DNA from: Mucilaginibacter sp.
Lineage (GTDB): Bacteria; Bacteroidota; Bacteroidia; Sphingobacteriales; Sphingobacteriaceae
Direction: 5' to 3'
DNA: 64,000 nt
Assembly: GCF_025362475.1 (NCBI RefSeq)
Contig: NZ_JANYGH010000018.1
Coordinates: forward strand, 1 to 64,000
Part shown: one piece after another, positions 17,013 through 26,143 of the stretch
How positions within the stretch are numbered: position 1 is the first letter of the stretch
Layout of the letters: each line of letters starts with the position of its first letter
Notes under the pieces: generated by a model
Databases searched by the model: none
What the model saw: the letters and a program-made list of their open reading frames with translations, nothing else
Told to the model about the DNA's origin: nothing
Position numbers and translations under genes: made by a program

Positions 17013-19487
17013 TTATTTTATTATTTCTATGTGTTTAAAGTTTTTACTGAACTTGAACTCAACTGTTCCATCGCTGTTGATATAAAAATCTTTTACCAAT
17101 TTACCGTCGGCTACAATTCTGCCGGGTTTAAACGGCAAGCCGATGATGTTAAGATGATAGCCTTCATATCGTGGCGTATATAACCCCTCCATACTTTGGC
17201 TAATGGTAAGCGTTCTTGAGCCACCATTTACTACAAATTTTTTCTCCAGGTAAATATCCTGCTCGTAGGCAAAAGTTTCGCCGTAATCTTCAAACAGGAA
17301 GGAGTTAACTTCGTAATCAGTGTAATAGATATTCAGTTTTACTTCTTCAATTTCCTTTTCGCCAATGTATTGCATTACCGGGTATTCTGGTATTACCGAG
17401 CCGGCTTTAACAAATAATGGTATAGTCTCCAACGGCGTATCAACCGTTACTTCCTTACCGCCATCAAGTACTTCAAACGTCCAAAAGTTAAACCATTTGC
17501 CTTTTGGCAGGTAAACGTTCCGTTTTAACTGACCTGGCTCCATCACTGGGCAAACCAGTATTTTATCCCCATAAGTAAATTCATCCTGGCGAAAATGATT
17601 CAACAGCAAATCCTGCTCATGCATCACAATCGGCCTTAAAATAGGGAATCCGTAACGGTGGTGCTCCCAGAAAGTAGAGTATAAATAAGGGATTAAGCGG
17701 TAACGCAGCTCAATAAATTTACGGTTGATAGCTGTAAAAGGCTCGCCAAAGCTCCATGGTTCACGCTCTTTGGTATCACCAGCAGAATGCGCGCGCATGA
17801 ACGGTGAAAAAGTGCCCATCTGTATCCAGCGGGTAAACAACTCACCATCGGGCTCGCCGCTAAAGCCACCTATATCGGTACCGCAAAAAGAGATACCCGA
17901 TACTGATAAACGCTGACATTGAATATTACCCAATTTTAAATGCTCCCATGAGGCAACGTTATCACCCGTCCAAACGGATGAGAAACGCTGTACGCCAGAG
18001 TAGCCTGCCCTTGTAATAGTGAACGGGCGTTTATTTTTCATGATCTTGCGCAAACCTTCGTAGGTTGAGCGTACCATTTGCATACCATAAACATTGTGTG
18101 CCTTCCGGTGCGATCCGCGATGCCCATCATATTGGTGGCGTACATCATCGGGGAAGGTTCCAGCTCCAAAAACGGCTGGTTCGTTCATATCGTTCCAAAC
18201 ACCGGCCACGCCCATTTGTACCAGCTCATCAAACAAACCACCCCACCATTCACGAACTTCGGGGTTGGTAAAATCCGGAAACTGGCAACGGCCCGGCCAA
18301 ACATGGCCCTCCATAAAATAGTCGTCGCTGCGGCGGCAAAAATATCTATTCTCTTTTCCTTGTTTAAATACCTCGTAATTATCATCCACACGAATACCGG
18401 GGTCAATAATTACAACGGTTTTAAAACCATCGGCAGCCAATTCGCTGATCATTTTTTTTGGATCAGGGAAGTATTTGCGGTTCCAGGTAAAGCAACGGTA
18501 GCCATCCATGTAATCGATATCCAGGTAGATACCATCGCAGGGGATCTTATTTTCGCGAAAACCCCTGGTTATCTTCTTCACCTTTGCCTCAGGATAATAG
18601 CTCCAGCGGCACTGGTGATAGCCAAGCGCCCAAAGCGGAGGCATTGGGTGGGTACCTGTTAAAATATGATAACTTTTTACCACATCCATCATGTGCGGAC
18701 CATGGATATAATAGTATTGCAGTTCGCCGCCATCGGCCCAAAAACTGGTTTTGGTTTTATCCTCGGCACCAAAATCAAACTGCGCTTTAAATGTATTATC
18801 AAAAAATATCCCGTGCGCTATGCCTTCATTTACACTGATGTAAAAAGGAATGCTCCGGTACAGCGGATCCTGGTTCCAGGCAAAAGAGTAGGCATCAGTG
18901 TTCCAGTTCTTTAGTCTTTTACCGCGCAGGTTAAGCTCGGTTGGCTTATCGCCCAAGCCAAAAAAGCTTTCGTCGGGCCCGCAGGTTTTGGTACAAAAAA
19001 CGTAGTAACCACCAAATTGCACATTCTCTTCCCAGTGCATAGGCACTGCATCTGCACTGGTAATGTGATTGTTGCAATCAGAAAAAGAGATAAAGAAATC
19101 TTTTTTGCGGATATGACAGTTTATCGATTTAGTGGCAACGCGAAATTCACTGGCATCCTCATATAGGGTAAATGCTGCCGCTTTATGTTCCAGTTTGGGA
19201 ACCGCGTATGAAAATTCTTCCAAAAATACACTGTGCGGGGCAAGCCTCACCCGGATGATCTCATCGGTCACTACAACTACTTCAACCTTGGCATCACCAT
19301 CAGAAAAGAAAAATTTATTTCCTATTTGATCTGCATGGTTGGGTATGCCCAGGTATTTCTTAATGATAGGTTTTATGCCATCTGCAGGATTATTAAGGTG
19401 GTGAAACTCCTCCTCCACTTCCAATAAATTCTCAGCTTCAACTATCTTACTTGTTATCTCCTCCGGATTCGGCTTATTACTTTCCAT
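17013..19487 (-). CDS. GH31 alpha-glucosidase
   Basis: An 824-residue glycoside hydrolase of family 31. It has an N-terminal beta-sandwich (about 60-280), then a (beta/alpha)8 barrel with the nucleophile motif WNDMNEPAVF (Asp near residue 430), YLDIDYMDGYRCFTW near 322 and SGEPDGELFTRW near 545, followed by C-terminal beta domains. It should release glucose from the non-reducing ends of maltose, isomaltose or maltodextrins. No signal peptide is seen, so it is probably cytoplasmic and acts on sugars brought in by the adjacent MFS transporter. It has its own consensus promoter (19514-19544) and terminator, so it can be expressed alone. Confidence 0.93.
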   Translation of the reverse strand: MESNKPNPEEITSKIVEAENLLEVEEEFHHLNNPADGIKPIIKKYLGIPNHADQIGNKFFFSDGDAKVEVVVVTDEIIRVRLAPHSVFLEEFSYAVPKLEHKAAAFTLYEDASEFRVATKSINCHIRKKDFFISFSDCNNHITSADAVPMHWEENVQFGGYYVFCTKTCGPDESFFGLGDKPTELNLRGKRLKNWNTDAYSFAWNQDPLYRSIPFYISVNEGIAHGIFFDNTFKAQFDFGAEDKTKTSFWADGGELQYYYIHGPHMMDVVKSYHILTGTHPMPPLWALGYHQCRWSYYPEAKVKKITRGFRENKIPCDGIYLDIDYMDGYRCFTWNRKYFPDPKKMISELAADGFKTVVIIDPGIRVDDNYEVFKQGKENRYFCRRSDDYFMEGHVWPGRCQFPDFTNPEVREWWGGLFDELVQMGVAGVWNDMNEPAVFGAGTFPDDVRHQYDGHRGSHRKAHNVYGMQMVRSTYEGLRKIMKNKRPFTITRAGYSGVQRFSSVWTGDNVASWEHLKLGNIQCQRLSVSGISFCGTDIGGFSGEPDGELFTRWIQMGTFSPFMRAHSAGDTKEREPWSFGEPFTAINRKFIELRYRLIPYLYSTFWEHHRYGFPILRPIVMHEQDLLLNHFRQDEFTYGDKILVCPVMEPGQLKRNVYLPKGKWFNFWTFEVLDGGKEVTVDTPLETIPLFVKAGSVIPEYPVMQYIGEKEIEEVKLNIYYTDYEVNSFLFEDYGETFAYEQDIYLEKKFVVNGGSRTLTISQSMEGLYTPRYEGYHLNIIGLPFKPGRIVADGKLVKDFYINSDGTVEFKFSKNFKHIEIIK

Positions 19488-19513
19488 TCAAATTATTAAA
19501 AAAGGGGTTTCTG

Positions 19514-19544
19514 CAAATATGTATAATGTGTACTTACTACGCAA
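19514..19544 (-). promoter_or_regulatory. Promoter of GH31 gene
   Basis: On the minus strand TTG (19544-19542), 20 nt, CATATTTG (19521-19514): the Bacteroidota consensus with one mismatch in the -7 box. Predicted start of transcription is near 19507, a 20-nt leader. Confidence 0.6.
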
Positions 19545-19601
19545 TATACAACATTTGATTTGAGGAAAAATCATTAACCGTGCCAGTTTGTAACGTTTTT
19601 T

Positions 19602-20963
19602 TTAATTAGTAGCCTCTATTATTTGAATTTTTTTACCATCCTGTACAAAAAACACCATCATCGCTGCGATAAACATAAATACGCCCCCCATTACCAAACC
19701 GTAAATTGCCTCACTATTAAACAGATTTTTGATAATCAAACTACTTGTAAGACTGCTCACTATCTGCGGAAAGGTTATAAAGAAATTAAATAAACCCATA
19801 TAAACACCTATCTTTTTTGGTGGTATCGAGCTGGATAATATAGCGTAAGGCATTGCTAAAATACTGCCCCAGGCCAATCCTATACCAACCATGGGCAATA
19901 GTAACAGGTAATGATCCTGGATAAAAAATACAGATATTAAACCTATGCCTCCCATGGTTAATGAAAAAGCATGCGTTTTTTTACGGTTGAGTTTTTTAAC
20001 TATCCATGGCAATGACAGGGCATAAAGAGCCGAAACTCCATTGTATACCCCAAACATGATCCCTACCCAGCTGCTGGCTTTATTAAATGCCACCGATGCA
20101 GTATCATTGGATGGTAAATGATACACATGTGTAGCAATGGCAGGGGTTGTCCACACCCACATGGAAAACAGCGCAAACCAGGAAAAAAATTGCACTAAAC
20201 CCAACTGCTTCATGGTTTTAGGCATGTTCCATAAATCGTGCAAAAACTCCCTGATACCGCTTCTTTTAACTACTTCAACATCGGGCTCATGAAATTTGGC
20301 ATATTCCTCTGGTGGGTATTCCTTCGTTTTTACTACCGTCCATACAATACAGCCTATTAATATTAAACCGCCTGCATAAAAGGAGTATAATAAGTTGTTA
20401 GGAACAATGCCTTTTGGCGCTACAGATGTTACATGGAACCAATTGGTTAATACAGATGGCAGTACCGACCCCATAATGGCGCCCACGCCTATAAGGCAGG
20501 TTTGCATTGAAAACCCTGCGGTATGCTGGCTATCGGGTAAATTATCGGCCACCAAAGCTCTGAAGGGCTCCATAGCCACATTAAATGATGCATCCATTAA
20601 CATAAGCATACCCGCACCAACAATAATTGGCGGTATCAGGAATGCCAAACCGGATGAGTTAGGTAAAAAGCATAGTGCCAGGCCGGACAACAGCGCGCCA
20701 GTTAAAAAATAAGGTCTGCGCCTGCCCAGTCGGTTCCAGGTCCTATCGCTGTAATGACCAATTATAGGCTGGATGATCATTCCTGTTAGTGGAGCTGCCA
20801 GCCAAAACAAGGATAAATTACCCACATCGGCACCAAAGGTTTGCAGTATACGGCTTGCATAACCGGTTTGCAAAGCAAAGCCAAACTGGATGCCTAAAAA
20901 GCCAAAACTCATGTTCCAGATTTGCCAGAAACTTAATCTTGGCTTTTGTAATATTTTATTCAT
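19602..20963 (-). CDS. MFS sugar transporter (maltose/disaccharide type)
   Basis: A 453-residue inner-membrane transporter with about twelve helices. The loop between helices 2 and 3 has the MFS motif GHYSDRTWNRLGRRRPYFLTG. The arrangement (RLGRRRP, long central loop near residues 215-235, FSWFALFSMWVW) resembles the SLC45/GPH-like disaccharide carriers of Bacteroidota, which are often found with GH13/GH65 genes. It lies between cytoplasmic alpha-glucosidase and exported amylase genes, so import of maltose or short maltodextrins by proton symport is the best inference. An inverted repeat separates it from the upstream GH13 gene. Confidence 0.85.
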   Translation of the reverse strand: MNKILQKPRLSFWQIWNMSFGFLGIQFGFALQTGYASRILQTFGADVGNLSLFWLAAPLTGMIIQPIIGHYSDRTWNRLGRRRPYFLTGALLSGLALCFLPNSSGLAFLIPPIIVGAGMLMLMDASFNVAMEPFRALVADNLPDSQHTAGFSMQTCLIGVGAIMGSVLPSVLTNWFHVTSVAPKGIVPNNLLYSFYAGGLILIGCIVWTVVKTKEYPPEEYAKFHEPDVEVVKRSGIREFLHDLWNMPKTMKQLGLVQFFSWFALFSMWVWTTPAIATHVYHLPSNDTASVAFNKASSWVGIMFGVYNGVSALYALSLPWIVKKLNRKKTHAFSLTMGGIGLISVFFIQDHYLLLLPMVGIGLAWGSILAMPYAILSSSIPPKKIGVYMGLFNFFITFPQIVSSLTSSLIIKNLFNSEAIYGLVMGGVFMFIAAMMVFFVQDGKKIQIIEATN

Positions 20964-20989
20964 TGGTTCAATTGGTTTATTGGTTCTTC

Positions 20990-21182
20990 GGTCTGAATCA
21001 GAATTTTCAGAATTAAAGAATTTCAGAATTATTTTTCGTGTTTAGTACTTGTCATATACCTTTATTTGGGCGCATACGACTAAGCAATAACAATAATTAG
21101 TTTAATATTTTCATTAATTTCTAAAGCCGGTCTATTCAAAATTCTCCCTATTCTAATATTCTGTAAATTCTGATTCTGACAA
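20990..21182. repeat. Diverged inverted repeat (family D-like)
   Basis: GTCTGAATCAGAATTTTCAG at the left and ATTCTGATTCTGAC at the right form the arms. The interior repeats GAATT/AATTC-type words, as in the TCTGAACCGG elements. Confidence 0.55.
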
Positions 21183-23006
21183 TTAAAACTCCAGCATCAA
21201 GCCGCCGCTCGCCCCCACAGTTACCTCAACGCCGTTTTTAATATCACCGGTGCTGAATTTGCCGCCGCTCAGCAGATCGGTAAATTGCTTTTTGCCGTTT
21301 ATGTTTAATTTATATAACAGGTCATCCGGAAGTTTTACATTGATTTTGCGCGCTTCCCGGTTAAAATTGGTTATCACTAATATACGCTGATTATTGGTAT
21401 ACCGAAGATAAATGTACATCCTGGTATCAAAACCCGGTTGATGCTCATTAGCCATCATCAACTCATAAAATTCGCCGTTTTTAAGGGCTTCATTTTTGTG
21501 TACAGCGTTTAACAGGGTTTGGTAAAAACCACGTAGGTTCTTTTGGTCGGTTGATAGTTTGCCACCATCAAAAGCGCCATTGTTGATCCATTTCTGATGC
21601 TCGGGTACTCCCCAGTAATCAAAAATAGATGAGCGGCCATCATTACCGCTAAAACCTTCATTACCTGCACCGGGTTCGCCCACTTCCTGGCCAAAATAAA
21701 TCATCACCGGCCCGGTGTTGAGCGTAGCGGTTACAATCATGCCCGGTACGGCCAGCCATGGGTTACCTGCAAAATCGGGCGAGGCAATGCGCTGCTCATC
21801 ATGATTTTCCATAAAGCGAAGCATGTGCTCATCAATACCCTTACTATCATGATTCCAAACACTGTTGATTCCCCAGGTGGTAGTGTTATGCTCATTACGG
21901 GTTAGGTTCCGGATGGTATCATACAAACCAACTTTATCGTACAGGTAATCAAAATGTCCTTTTAAAATATAATCGCTGTATTTTCCCTTATCATAAGCTT
22001 CGCCGATGAAAACAATGCCCGGATGCTCTGCTTTCATTTTAGGGATCCCCCATGCCCAAAACTCGAGGGGTACCATCTCCACCATATCACAGCGAAAGCC
22101 ATCCACACCTTTTTGGCTCCAATAGTGCAAAATATCATAAACCTTATTCCAAAGCGGAGGCACCGGATCAAAATGCCCACGGCGGTGATCCATGTAGTCG
22201 ACCCCATAATTCAACTTCATGGTCTCGAACCAATCGTTGATGGATGGCGATGCGCTGAACACATCATTACCTGTTGCCCTGGCTGGATTCTCATCAAATT
22301 TGCCATCTTTTAGCGGGCTTTCAAATTCATCACCACCAGGATTGTATCCCGAAGGAACAACAAATGGCTGCCCCGGCATATAGTAGAAATCGTTTTTGGC
22401 ACTAAAAGCCTGCGTTTTATCATCATCCTGCCCAAAATCACGAACGCCGGCCGGCTTTACATCTGATGCATAGGTACGGGCAACGTGGTTTGGCACCAGG
22501 TCCATCAGTACTTTTAAGCCATTGCTGTGGGTTCGTTTAATCAGCGCTTCGTACTCACCTATGCGGTTTTTAACATCAACAGCCAGGTCGGGATCAATAT
22601 CATAATAATCCTTAATAGCATAAGGCGAACCCGCGCGTCCTTTTACAATATCCGGGTCATCTGCTTTGATTCCAAAAGCCGAATAATCTGTCATGGTTGC
22701 ATGCTCAATAACGCCGGTATACCAAACATAGGTAAATCCCATTTTTTTGATTTCCTGCAGGGCCTTATCGTTGATATCGTTCAGTTTACCAACGCCGTTC
22801 TCTTCAATGGAGCCATTGGTTTTGTTGAGCGTTTTGGTGTTGCCAAAAAGGCGGGGTAGTAACTGGTATATAATAAGTTTATGATCTGTTTTAGATTCTT
22901 CCATTTTTTTTAATCTCCGGTGATGTTTTATCTGTGCAAACGAAATTAGCGGCATCATGAATATGAATACCGCTATAAAACAGACAATAATTTTATTTTT
23001 TTTCAT
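21183..23006 (-). CDS. Exported GH13 alpha-amylase-family enzyme
   Basis: 607 residues with an N-terminal signal peptide (KKNK, hydrophobic to LISFAQ at about 25). The GH13 conserved regions are all present: DLVPNH (I), GFRCDMVE (II, nucleophile Asp near 305), IGEAYD (III, acid Glu near 334) and MENHDEQR (IV, near 402). A C-terminal beta domain follows. It should hydrolyse alpha-1,4-glucans outside the cytoplasm, probably in the periplasm. Its ATG overlaps the stop of the GH65 gene by one base (TAATG), which suggests translational coupling. Exact specificity within GH13 (amylase or oligo-glucosidase) is open. Confidence 0.9.
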   Translation of the reverse strand: MKKNKIIVCFIAVFIFMMPLISFAQIKHHRRLKKMEESKTDHKLIIYQLLPRLFGNTKTLNKTNGSIEENGVGKLNDINDKALQEIKKMGFTYVWYTGVIEHATMTDYSAFGIKADDPDIVKGRAGSPYAIKDYYDIDPDLAVDVKNRIGEYEALIKRTHSNGLKVLMDLVPNHVARTYASDVKPAGVRDFGQDDDKTQAFSAKNDFYYMPGQPFVVPSGYNPGGDEFESPLKDGKFDENPARATGNDVFSASPSINDWFETMKLNYGVDYMDHRRGHFDPVPPLWNKVYDILHYWSQKGVDGFRCDMVEMVPLEFWAWGIPKMKAEHPGIVFIGEAYDKGKYSDYILKGHFDYLYDKVGLYDTIRNLTRNEHNTTTWGINSVWNHDSKGIDEHMLRFMENHDEQRIASPDFAGNPWLAVPGMIVTATLNTGPVMIYFGQEVGEPGAGNEGFSGNDGRSSIFDYWGVPEHQKWINNGAFDGGKLSTDQKNLRGFYQTLLNAVHKNEALKNGEFYELMMANEHQPGFDTRMYIYLRYTNNQRILVITNFNREARKINVKLPDDLLYKLNINGKKQFTDLLSGGKFSTGDIKNGVEVTVGASGGLMLEF

Positions 23007-25315
23007 TATGCCTCAACCAATAATTCGCTATTGGCTTTTACCAACTGCTCCTTGCCGTAAACCGATACCGTGATTTCGACAGGTGCAAGATTTTTGATCA
23101 TTACACCCTCCTTGCTTACCTTGATATTCAGTAATGCCCCGCGGAAACCGATATGGAACGAGAACGATGCCCACTTCTCTGGTATAAACGGCTGGAAAAG
23201 CAATTTGCCATCCCGTACACGCATCCCCCCAAAACCTTCAACAACAGCCATCCAGGTGCCGGCCATGGATGTAATGTGGCAGCCATCTTCGGTATCGTTA
23301 TTATAATCGTCCAGATCTAAACGGGCGGTACGCAGGTAAAACTCATAAGCACGAGCCTCATCGCCCAGTTTGGCAGCCAATATAGCATGCACACATGGCG
23401 ATAGCGATGACTCATGTACCGTACGGGGCTCATAATAATCAAAGTTTCTGCGGATGGTTTCTATATCATATTGGTCTTCAAAAAAGTAGATCCCCTGTAA
23501 AACGTCGGCCTGTTTGATATAGCAAGAGCGTAAAATCCTGTCCCAGCTCCATTTTTGGTTTAGCGGCCGATCTGTAGCGGGCAGATCTTTAACCAGTATC
23601 TGCTCTTTATCAAGATAGCCATCCTGCTGTAAAAACACCTGTTGCTTAGCATCGTAGCCATAGTACATTTTATCAATAATGTGAGCAAACCTCGATGTTT
23701 CGGCAGCCTCATCAAAACTAATCTTACTTACCAGCGCATTGTATTTGGCACTATTTGCAGATTTTACCTTATCAATAACTTCCATGGTATATTCCATACA
23801 CCAGGTGGCCAGTTTGCTGGTATACCAGTTATTATTAACGTTGTTTTCGTACTCATTAGGCCCGGTTACACCCAGCATCACGTATTGCCCCTTATCCTGC
23901 GACCAGCTAACCCTTTGCGACCAGAACCTGGCTATCGCGATCAAAACCTCCAAACCATGATCGGCCAGGTAAGCTTCATCGGCAGTATAGCGCACATAGT
24001 TGAAAATGGCATATGCTATAGCACCATTACGGTGAATCTCCTCAAAAGTGATCTCCCATTCGTTATGGCATTCGGTACCATCCATGGTAACCATTGGGTA
24101 CAGCGCAGCGCCGTTTTTAAAGCCCAATAGGGCAGCGTTTTCAATGGCCTTACCCAATTGTTTATAGCGGTATAAAAGCAGGTTACGGGTAACCTTTTGC
24201 GGCGCGGTTGACAAATAAAAAGGCACACAATAAGCCTCGGTGTCCCAATAAGTTGAACCGCCGTATTTTTCGCCGGTAAAGCCTTTAGGGCCGATGTTTA
24301 AACGATCGTCTTCGCCGGTATAAGTTTGGTTTAACTGGAAAATATTAAAACGGATAGCCTGCTGTGCAGATACATCCCCTTCTATGATGATATCGTTATG
24401 CTTCCATTTTTCGGCCCAGGCAGCTGTCTGCTCTGCCAGCATGGTATCAAAACCTTTGGCAGTGATGCGTTTTAATGTTGAAGCTAATTGTTCAACCAAT
24501 TCTTCGGGCTTGTAATTTTGTGAGGACAGGTTAGCCACATATTTTATAATGCTGATGCTTTGCCCCTGTTGTGCCTGCAATTCAATTTTTGAGGCAACGT
24601 ATTTTTCTTTTTGGATAGATTCAGTTTTGGGTTGGATAGCCTCCCCATTTTGCACTATACTGAACTTCATGCCGGTTGCCACCTCGAAACCTGTTTTTTT
24701 GGTGCGCATTACAATGTAACCGCCATCGGGCTGATTTTCTTTACTTATCTCATCCCAAAATTTTTCATCGTAGTTGGAGTCCTTGTTCATCACATCACCG
24801 TCAATAGCCGGGGTAATGGTAATGGTACCACTAAAATTTATGGGGGTGATGCTATAATTTATAGCAGCGGTTTCATCATCAACCATGCTGCAAAAGCGAC
24901 ATGCCTCCACCTCAACCTGCTTACCTGATGCAGTTTTGGCTGTAAAACTACGTTTCAGATAACCTTCTTTCATGTTCAGTTCCCTGCGGAAGTTGCTTAC
25001 CGCGCATTTGGCAAGGTCAAGTTGCTCGCCATCAAGCACAATATCAATGATTGTCCAGTTGGCGGCGTTAAGCACTTTGGCAAAATATTCGGGATATCCG
25101 TTCTTCCACCAGCCAACGCGGGTTTTATCGGGATAATAAACCCCCGCAACGTAGTTACCCAACAGGGTTTCGCCGCTGTAAGCTTCCTCAAAGTTTGCAC
25201 GCTGGCCCATGCGGCCATTTCCTAAACTAAATATGCTCTCAGATATTTGATGATGATGCGGATCAAAGCTCTCTTCAATTATCTTCCATTCATCAACTTT
25301 AATATAGTCCTTCAT
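23006..25315 (-). CDS. GH65 phosphorylase, probably maltose phosphorylase
   Basis: A 769-residue GH65 enzyme. An N-terminal beta-sandwich (about 1-270) is followed by an (alpha/alpha)6 barrel with the general acid in HNEWEITFEEIHRNG (around residues 415-425) and the phosphate-binding segment HESSLSPCVHA (around 630). It would split maltose (or another alpha-glucobiose) with phosphate to glucose and beta-glucose-1-phosphate. The downstream use of that product is covered by the beta-phosphoglucomutase encoded next to it. No signal peptide: cytoplasmic. Trehalose or kojibiose specificity cannot be excluded from sequence alone; the maltodextrin neighbours favour maltose. Confidence 0.9.
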   Translation of the reverse strand: MKDYIKVDEWKIIEESFDPHHHQISESIFSLGNGRMGQRANFEEAYSGETLLGNYVAGVYYPDKTRVGWWKNGYPEYFAKVLNAANWTIIDIVLDGEQLDLAKCAVSNFRRELNMKEGYLKRSFTAKTASGKQVEVEACRFCSMVDDETAAINYSITPINFSGTITITPAIDGDVMNKDSNYDEKFWDEISKENQPDGGYIVMRTKKTGFEVATGMKFSIVQNGEAIQPKTESIQKEKYVASKIELQAQQGQSISIIKYVANLSSQNYKPEELVEQLASTLKRITAKGFDTMLAEQTAAWAEKWKHNDIIIEGDVSAQQAIRFNIFQLNQTYTGEDDRLNIGPKGFTGEKYGGSTYWDTEAYCVPFYLSTAPQKVTRNLLLYRYKQLGKAIENAALLGFKNGAALYPMVTMDGTECHNEWEITFEEIHRNGAIAYAIFNYVRYTADEAYLADHGLEVLIAIARFWSQRVSWSQDKGQYVMLGVTGPNEYENNVNNNWYTSKLATWCMEYTMEVIDKVKSANSAKYNALVSKISFDEAAETSRFAHIIDKMYYGYDAKQQVFLQQDGYLDKEQILVKDLPATDRPLNQKWSWDRILRSCYIKQADVLQGIYFFEDQYDIETIRRNFDYYEPRTVHESSLSPCVHAILAAKLGDEARAYEFYLRTARLDLDDYNNDTEDGCHITSMAGTWMAVVEGFGGMRVRDGKLLFQPFIPEKWASFSFHIGFRGALLNIKVSKEGVMIKNLAPVEITVSVYGKEQLVKANSELLVEA

Positions 25316-25330
25316 TTAATTTTCTATTTG

Positions 25331-25430
25331 ACCGTCATTGCGAGGCACGAAGCAATCTCTACACAGGCCGAGCGAACTTGCACAGTTATCCTGTACAGTT
25401 TGGAGATTGCTTCGTACCTCGCAATGACGT
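25331..25430. repeat. Dispersed inverted repeat (family A)
   Basis: CGTCATTGCGAGGCACGAAG with CAATCTC at the left and GAGATTGCTTCGTACCTCGC with AATGACG at the right form arms of about 28 bp around a 45-nt centre, inserted between GH65 and pgmB. Confidence 0.85.
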
Positions 25431-25450
25431 TTTTTTGTAAAACTTTATTC

Positions 25451-26098
25451 CTATAATTTAAATAACTTATCTAACGTCATTTTATCCAGCCCGCTGATTA
25501 CCAGGTCGGCATCCAGTACGCCGGGCTGGCCTATGCCAACTACCTTCATACCGCCGGCTTTGGCTGCCTCAACACCTGCAATGGCATCCTCAAACACCAC
25601 ACATTCTTCGGGTTCAACGCTCAGCTCCTTTGCGCCTTGCAAAAACACTTCAGGATCCGGTTTGGCCTTGCTTACTTTATTGCCATCAATAACGGCATCA
25701 AACAGGTTGGTGATCCCAATCTTGTTAAGTATGGTCATGGAGTTTTTGCTGGCCGATCCTAATGCTATTTTAATACCTGCTTTGCGGCAGATCTCTACAA
25801 ACTCCCTAGCCCCGGGCAGTATCTCATCGGGTTTCATCTGGTTTACCATCTCCATATACCAGGTATTTTTTTGGGTGGCCAATACTTCCTGCTCTGCGGC
25901 GGTTTTAGTTACGCCGCCCCAGCCCAAAATAAGTTCAAGCGAACGCACACGGCTCACGCCTTTCAACTGTTCGTTCTGATGCTCTGTAAAATCGAAGCCT
26001 AATGAGTTGGCCAGCCTTTTCCAGGCTTTATAGTGATAAATGGCTGTATCTACAATTACACCATCCAGATCAAAAATGCAAGCTTTAATATTGTTCAT
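25451..26098 (-). CDS. pgmB: Beta-phosphoglucomutase
   Basis: A 215-residue HAD-superfamily enzyme. The nucleophile and acid are Asp10 and Asp12 in FDLDGVIVDTA; the family-specific cap begins YHYKAWKRLA; motif II GSASKNS, motif III KPDPEVFLQGA and the metal-binding FEDAIAG are all present. It interconverts beta-glucose-1-phosphate and glucose-6-phosphate. Adjacent to the GH65 phosphorylase, it completes the phosphorolytic route into glycolysis. Length is typical. A family A repeat lies between it and GH65; it is 45 nt downstream of the SusA-like gene, so all three are probably one transcript. Confidence 0.93.
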   Translation of the reverse strand: MNNIKACIFDLDGVIVDTAIYHYKAWKRLANSLGFDFTEHQNEQLKGVSRVRSLELILGWGGVTKTAAEQEVLATQKNTWYMEMVNQMKPDEILPGAREFVEICRKAGIKIALGSASKNSMTILNKIGITNLFDAVIDGNKVSKAKPDPEVFLQGAKELSVEPEECVVFEDAIAGVEAAKAGGMKVVGIGQPGVLDADLVISGLDKMTLDKLFKL

Positions 26099-26143
26099 TG
26101 TAACTTTTTAGATACATGGCTCAAAGCCACTAAGATATAATTT

